Below the pieces are notes generated by a model that was not told the DNA's origin, did not search any database, and saw only the letters and a list, made by a program, of their open reading frames with translations. From NCBI GenBank assembly GCA_958418815.1, contig CATZGB010000004.1:1-64000 (forward strand): a stretch of DNA of 64,000 nt, read 5' to 3'. Source of the stretch: an uncultured Bacteroidales bacterium. Lineage in GTDB: Bacteria; Bacteroidota; Bacteroidia; Bacteroidales; Muribaculaceae. Position numbers and translations under genes: made by a program. Positions 59,442-64,000 of this stretch are shown here, piece after piece (position 1 is the first letter of the stretch; every line of letters starts with the position of its first letter).

Positions 59442-62207
59442 ATGAAAAAACATCTTTTGCTATTCATGGCAATGGTATGGCTTGCTATGGCTGGGGTCAG
59501 CGCAGAGGTCTTCACCACCACGCCCGTACCCTTGCAGCAGTCAAGCCAAAATGTCAAAATCATTTTCAACGCCCAGGAAAGCGGTGTTGCCGCCCTGGTT
59601 TCGGCCAGCGAGATTTACGCCCATATCGGAGTGTGCCCAGTGGGCACCACAGACTGGACGCATGTAAAGACCGACTGGGCGGTGAACACTGCCGCCAACA
59701 AGTTTGTCAAAAACGCATCCGGACTGTGGGAACTTAACATCGGTGACATAAACACGTACTTCGGACTGGCCGCAGGAGAGAAGGTGGGAAAAATCGCCAT
59801 CATTGCACGCAACGCCACCGGCACAGCCCAGACAAAAGACTTCTTCCTCGACATCGCCGAGGAGGGCTTCGCCATCAACTTCTCATACAACACCGAGAAC
59901 CTTGTGATCAGCGCGCCGACAACCATCACCTTCACCCTCTCGGCCACACAAGCTTCAAGCCTCTCCATAAAGGTTGACGGACAGAGCATAGGTGAAGCTT
60001 CAAACGCCACCACCCTGTCAAAGGCATACACATTCAACACTGAAGGCAAGTTCTATGAAGTGACCGCATCAGCCAACAACGGCAGCCAGACACTCACCCA
60101 AACCCTCACCGTGGCCTACCCCACAGCATCCGCCCAGGGCAACTATCCTGGCGGAGTGCCCAAGATGGGCGCTGTGAAGCAGGCTGACGGCTCCGTGATT
60201 TTCTGTCTTGCCGCCCCCCTGAAGAAGAGTGTGATTCTCGTGCCCTCCTGGGACAACTACGAGACCCTGAACAAGAATGTGATGAAGTATCAGGACTACA
60301 ATGGCAACCGCTACTTCTGGATTCAGATCCAGGGCCTCAAAAACAACAAGTATTACCCCTACTATTACCTCGTTGACGGCATATACAAAGTGGCCGATCC
60401 TTGTGCCACACTGATGCTCGACTGCTACAGCGACAAATGGATGCCTTCCGGAATTTGGAAAGAAGAGATGCCCCAGTATCCTTACGACAAGTTAGACGAC
60501 GTGATGCTGGCCGTCTACCGTGGCGACATAGACAGCTACAACTGGAGCGATGCCACTAAGAACTTCCAGATTCCCAATCACACATCGATGGTAGTCTACG
60601 AAATGCTGCTGCGCGACTTCACCGGCGACGGCTCAGACCAGGATGGCAAACATTACGGCACACTCCGCTCCGCCATGCCAAAACTGCAGTATCTCGCAGA
60701 CCTCGGCGTGAATGTAATCGAGCTTATGCCTATCATGGAATTCAACGGAAACAATTCCTGGGGCTACAACACCAACGGCTACATGGCCCTCGACAAGGTG
60801 TACGGCTCTCCCAACGACCTCAAAGAGTTTGTCGACTGGTGTCACCGCCTGGGCATGGCCGTAGTCCTCGACATCGTATTCAACCAGTCTGACGGCAACC
60901 ACCCCTGGTATCAGATGTACCCCATCTCCTCCAATCCTTTCTACAACGCGACAGCGCCCCATGCATACAGCGTTCTCAATGACTTCAACCAGGACAACGC
61001 CGTGTTGCAGCAGCACTGGGACGACGTGCTTCGTTTCTGGATGGAGACATACAAGGTTGACGGCTACCGCTTCGACCTCGTAAAAGGTCTTGGAGACAAT
61101 GCCTCATACGGCAACACCGACGCGTACAACCAGAGCCGCGTCAACCGCATGAAGCACCTCAACGACGTAATCACATCCGTCAACCCCAATGGCATCCACA
61201 TCAACGAGCTCCTGGGAACAGCCCAGGAAGACAACGCCAACTTCACAAATGGGCGCCAGATGGGATGGAACAATGTCAACTATGGTTCAGGCCAATATGC
61301 CATGGGCTGGGCTGAGAAATGCGACGACACCAAAGGCTTTTACGCCTCGACATGGGGCAAGACAGTCGGCGGCACCGTTGATTACGCAGAGAGCCACGAC
61401 GAACCCCGTGTGGCCAACAAGGTAAAGAAAAGCGGACACGCATCCGTAAAATACACCTCAACTCCCAAGAAACAGTCCGTACAGCGTCTCGGCTCCCTGG
61501 CAGCTCAGATGCTCCTTTCCCCCGGAGCCAAGATGATCTGGCAGTTCGGCGAAATCGCTGCCGATGACGACCAGGGCACAGAACTCGAGAAACTCCGCGC
61601 GATAGCGCCCAAATGGGACCAGTTCTCCAACGAGTTCCGCAACGGACTATATGAGAACTACAAGGCTCTTTGCTGGCTGCGCCGCGACAATGCAGATATG
61701 TTTGACGGGACTGCAACATTCTCCACTGGCGGTTTCACCGCGTCACTGACCTCTCCCCGTTACATCCGCATCCTCAAAGGCAACCGCGAGATTATCGGTG
61801 TGTTCAACCCCAATGTGACCGGCTCCAACGTCACAGTGAGCGTTCCTGTCCAGCACCTCTCTGCATCCAACAGCCAGCTCATAACCTCAGCCTACGGCTT
61901 CACGCCCCAGCTGAATGTCAACGGCACCACCGCAACCGTAGCCGTTCCGGCCCACAGCTTCGCGGTGTTTGCCACCTCAAATGTTTCCGACATTGAGGAA
62001 ATCGGCTCTGACATCGTCACAGGCTCAGTGGATGTTGCCGGCGGCAACGGGTTCATCAGCATCGACGGCGAGTATCAGCACGCAGATGTGTATGACCTCC
62101 AGGGACGTGCGGTGGCCGTATCCAATGGCGAGTCCACCATAGAGGCTCCCGCCGGAATCTACATAGTAAATGTTGACGGCGAGACCTTCAAGGTTGCCGT
62201 TCGCTGA
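59442..62207 (+). CDS. large secreted GH13 alpha-glucan hydrolase with sorting-type tail
   Basis: A 921-residue protein. Signal peptide (LLLFMAMVWLAMAGVSAE), then Ig-like/starch-binding modules (residues 20-330, with NYPGGVPKMGAVKQADGSVI typical of the CBM48-like N-domain). The GH13 catalytic domain (about 380-800) has nucleophile Asp in KVDGYRFDLVKG (about 545), Glu in HINELLGTA (about 588) and Asp in YAESHDEPRV (about 651). The last 75 residues (VYDLQGRAV, AGIYIVNVDGETFKVAVR) resemble a type IX secretion sorting domain. Likely a pullulanase- or amylase-like enzyme exported to or beyond the outer membrane. The exact bond specificity is not readable. Confidence 0.9.
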   Translation: MKKHLLLFMAMVWLAMAGVSAEVFTTTPVPLQQSSQNVKIIFNAQESGVAALVSASEIYAHIGVCPVGTTDWTHVKTDWAVNTAANKFVKNASGLWELNIGDINTYFGLAAGEKVGKIAIIARNATGTAQTKDFFLDIAEEGFAINFSYNTENLVISAPTTITFTLSATQASSLSIKVDGQSIGEASNATTLSKAYTFNTEGKFYEVTASANNGSQTLTQTLTVAYPTASAQGNYPGGVPKMGAVKQADGSVIFCLAAPLKKSVILVPSWDNYETLNKNVMKYQDYNGNRYFWIQIQGLKNNKYYPYYYLVDGIYKVADPCATLMLDCYSDKWMPSGIWKEEMPQYPYDKLDDVMLAVYRGDIDSYNWSDATKNFQIPNHTSMVVYEMLLRDFTGDGSDQDGKHYGTLRSAMPKLQYLADLGVNVIELMPIMEFNGNNSWGYNTNGYMALDKVYGSPNDLKEFVDWCHRLGMAVVLDIVFNQSDGNHPWYQMYPISSNPFYNATAPHAYSVLNDFNQDNAVLQQHWDDVLRFWMETYKVDGYRFDLVKGLGDNASYGNTDAYNQSRVNRMKHLNDVITSVNPNGIHINELLGTAQEDNANFTNGRQMGWNNVNYGSGQYAMGWAEKCDDTKGFYASTWGKTVGGTVDYAESHDEPRVANKVKKSGHASVKYTSTPKKQSVQRLGSLAAQMLLSPGAKMIWQFGEIAADDDQGTELEKLRAIAPKWDQFSNEFRNGLYENYKALCWLRRDNADMFDGTATFSTGGFTASLTSPRYIRILKGNREIIGVFNPNVTGSNVTVSVPVQHLSASNSQLITSAYGFTPQLNVNGTTATVAVPAHSFAVFATSNVSDIEEIGSDIVTGSVDVAGGNGFISIDGEYQHADVYDLQGRAVAVSNGESTIEAPAGIYIVNVDGETFKVAVR

Positions 62208-62261
62208 TTCGGAATCGACATTCCATCCGGCATACCCGGATTTGACACATTTTTTTGACCG

Positions 62262-62288
62262 ACGGGCTTGCGCAAGCAAGCCCGTTTT
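62262..62288 (+). terminator. terminator after the large GH13 gene
   Basis: ACGGGCTTGC-GCAA-GCAAGCCCGT stem with a GCAA tetraloop, followed by TTTGTT. Confidence 0.85.
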
Positions 62289-62298
62289 GTTACTTTTG
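62268..62298 (+). promoter_or_regulatory. promoter of mnmA, overlapping the upstream terminator
   Basis: TTG at 62268-62270, 20 bp, TACTTTTG at 62291-62298. The -33 element lies inside the terminator stem of the previous gene. Confidence 0.55.
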
Positions 62299-62316
62299 CA
62301 GTAAGAAAGCTTTCAT

Positions 62317-63411
62317 ATGAGAATCGCAGCATTGATTTCAGGAGGCGTTGATTCGGCGGTTGCCGTTCACAAGCTTGTCGAGCAAGGCCATGACCTGACT
62401 CTGTTTTATATTCGTATCGGCCTTGACGACGGACGCGGCGACTGCTCGGCCGAGGAAGACCTTGAGATGTGCCGGGCCATAGCCCGCAGATACAATCTGC
62501 CGCTTGAAGAGGTGTCTCTTCATGAGGAGTATTGGGAAAACGTGATGGAATACGCGTTAAGGACCGTCAAGGCTGGGCTTACACCCAATCCCGACATGAT
62601 GTGCAACCGGATGATCAAATTCGGGTATTTCGAGCAAAGATGGGGGCATGCCTTTGACCTTACAGCCACCGGGCATTATGCCACGACTGTGATTGGAGAC
62701 GATGGCCTCAAGTATCTCGCCACCGCAATCGATCCGGTGAAAGACCAGACCGATTTTCTTGCCCGTATCACCTATCCACAGCTGAGCCATCTGACGTTCC
62801 CGATTGGAGACATTCCCAAATCAGAGGTCAGGGAAATCGCCATACGCGAACATCTGCCAAACGCATACCGCAAGGACTCACAGGGAATCTGTTTCCTCGG
62901 AAAAATAAACTACAATGACTTTCTCCGCCGCCATCTTGGAGAACGCAAGGGACCTATAATCGAGATTGAAACAGGCCGGAAAATAGGCGAGCACAACGGT
63001 TATTGGTATCACACCATAGGCCAGCGCAAAGGACTTGGTCTCAGCGGCGGCCCATGGTATGTAGTCAAAAAGAACATACGCGACAACGCCGTGTATGTGT
63101 CCCGTGGATATGACACCGAGAAGCAATATGGCAACCGCATCCATCTGTCTGAGACACTATTCATAACCCGCGACCCCTGGAAAGACATGGCCTGTGACCA
63201 CGAACCGATAGCTTTCAAAAACCGCCATTCCCCGGAGTTCTTCAAAGCCACCATAACCCGCGTTGACAACAATGACGGCTCTCCGGACAGCTACATCGTG
63301 GAGACCGACAAAGCCGTCCAGGGAATAGCCCCCGGACAATTCGGTGTCATCTATGACAAAGATTGCCACATATGCCACGGCTCTGGAATCATAATCCCAG
63401 GCATTCAATAA
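62317..63411 (+). CDS. mnmA: tRNA-specific 2-thiouridylase
   Basis: A 364-residue enzyme that adds sulfur to U34 of tRNA-Lys, -Glu and -Gln. The PP-loop ATP-binding motif SGGVDS is at residues 8-13. The first catalytic Cys is in NPDMMCNRMIKFG (near residue 96) and the second in DSQGICFLGKIN (near residue 192), both intact. The C-terminal domain holds the usual GQRKGLGLSGGPWYV. Slightly shorter than E. coli MnmA. Confidence 0.95.
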   Translation: MRIAALISGGVDSAVAVHKLVEQGHDLTLFYIRIGLDDGRGDCSAEEDLEMCRAIARRYNLPLEEVSLHEEYWENVMEYALRTVKAGLTPNPDMMCNRMIKFGYFEQRWGHAFDLTATGHYATTVIGDDGLKYLATAIDPVKDQTDFLARITYPQLSHLTFPIGDIPKSEVREIAIREHLPNAYRKDSQGICFLGKINYNDFLRRHLGERKGPIIEIETGRKIGEHNGYWYHTIGQRKGLGLSGGPWYVVKKNIRDNAVYVSRGYDTEKQYGNRIHLSETLFITRDPWKDMACDHEPIAFKNRHSPEFFKATITRVDNNDGSPDSYIVETDKAVQGIAPGQFGVIYDKDCHICHGSGIIIPGIQ

Positions 63412-63473
63412 ATACGTAATCAACGGCGTCGCAAGCAAGTCCCAGGCCACGCCAAATCGCCCCGTATTGACAA

Positions 63474-64000
63474 ATGAACGACAACCACAACCAAGACATA
63501 TCGCCGTCTGGCACCGACAGAGTGGAGCTGAAAGTACTCGGCATAAGCTACAGCCAGATACAGTCAGGAGCATACGCCCTCATACTCGCCGAAGCCAATG
63601 GCCCGATGCGGCTACCGGCAGTAGTGGGCGGAATGGAGGCCCAATCAATAGCCATAAAACTTGAAGGCATAATCCCCCCGAGACCTATGACCCATGACCT
63701 GTTTGCATCGCTGATGCACGCCTACGGACTACAGCTGGTGGAGGTGTATATATACAAATTTGAGGATGGGATATTCTCTTCAGAACTCACATTCATTGAC
63801 AGGACAGGGAATGAGGTGAAACTGGATGCCCGCACGTCAGACGCAATCGCAATCTCCATGCGCACAGGGGCTCCGATATTCACCACACAGGCGATACTCG
63901 CCGAAACCGGATTCACAATGGAGTCAATCTCTCACGATGGCGATGGCCAGCCGTCCATAAACGGCCCTGAAGAGATTGAAGAAGAAGCCTCCAACGAAAC
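63474..64000 (+). CDS. bifunctional nuclease family protein (DUF151), 3' end beyond the window
   Basis: Open from ATG 63474 to the last base of the window without a stop, at least 175 residues. The BFN/DUF151 domain is evident: VELKVLGISYSQIQSGAYAL, LPAVVGGMEAQSIAIKLEG, RPMTHDLFASLMHAYG and DARTSDAIAISMRTGAPI. The order and spacing match the family, and plant members have been reported to have nuclease activity; the bacterial role is unclear. After about residue 155 the sequence becomes acidic (GPEEIEEEASNE), a linker, so Bacteroidetes members may carry a further C-terminal region (often a UvrB/UvrC motif) that is cut off here. Confidence 0.85.
   Translation, partial: MNDNHNQDISPSGTDRVELKVLGISYSQIQSGAYALILAEANGPMRLPAVVGGMEAQSIAIKLEGIIPPRPMTHDLFASLMHAYGLQLVEVYIYKFEDGIFSSELTFIDRTGNEVKLDARTSDAIAISMRTGAPIFTTQAILAETGFTMESISHDGDGQPSINGPEEIEEEASNE

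Overview
The window looks like chromosome of a Bacteroidales gut anaerobe, most likely a member of the Muribaculaceae or a close relative. The reasons are promoters with the Bacteroidetes -7 box TAnnTTTG, very weak Shine-Dalgarno signals, an oxygen-sensitive class III ribonucleotide reductase, an RprX/RprY-type two-component pair, an archaeal/eukaryal-type prolyl-tRNA synthetase, DUF4290, a TonB-dependent receptor, and a glycoside hydrolase with a type IX secretion-like tail. The family-level call is an inference from protein character, not from a search.

Layout. 1-8491 is the end of a surface polysaccharide locus: two Wzy-like polymerases, four glycosyltransferases, a WcaF-like acetyltransferase and a Wzx flippase. 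8617-23203 is ordinary core genome: nrdD-nrdG, an outer-membrane barrel, dxr, rseP, an RlmI-like methyltransferase, an M49 peptidase, DUF4290, rimM, an OmpA-like protein, proS and another glycosyltransferase. 23279-29824 (minus strand) is a histidine-utilisation operon ftcD-hutU-hutH-hutI, followed by an ECF sigma factor. 31094-39530 is an 8.4-kb integrative mobilizable element (tyrosine integrase, HTH protein, DUF3987 protein, MobV relaxase, two cargo genes). It splits a DUF6155-like gene, and removing the element restores that gene's reading frame exactly. 39859-44362 holds a TonB-dependent receptor, a DegT-type aminotransferase and a HAD hydrolase.

44488-50999 is the most unusual part: a complete microvirus (ssDNA phage) prophage integrated at a dif-like XerCD site. 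It carries a rolling-circle Rep, pilot protein, small VP3-like protein, major capsid protein, M15 peptidase and two tiny membrane-protein genes. On its left are two older, diverged remnants of related phages, each keeping the 3' end of rep and the same tiny membrane-protein gene. Comparing copies II and III shows that almost every substitution in the tiny gene is synonymous, so it is a real conserved phage gene. The dif-like sites also suggest that the window lies at the chromosome replication terminus.

51115-64000 is core genome again: a UDG-superfamily glycosylase, aquaporin, EF-P, rprX-rprY, two GH13 alpha-glucan hydrolases flanking a glycosyltransferase and a flavodoxin, mnmA, and the 5' part of a bifunctional-nuclease (DUF151) gene cut by the window end. 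No tRNA, rRNA, CRISPR array or intact insertion sequence was recognised.
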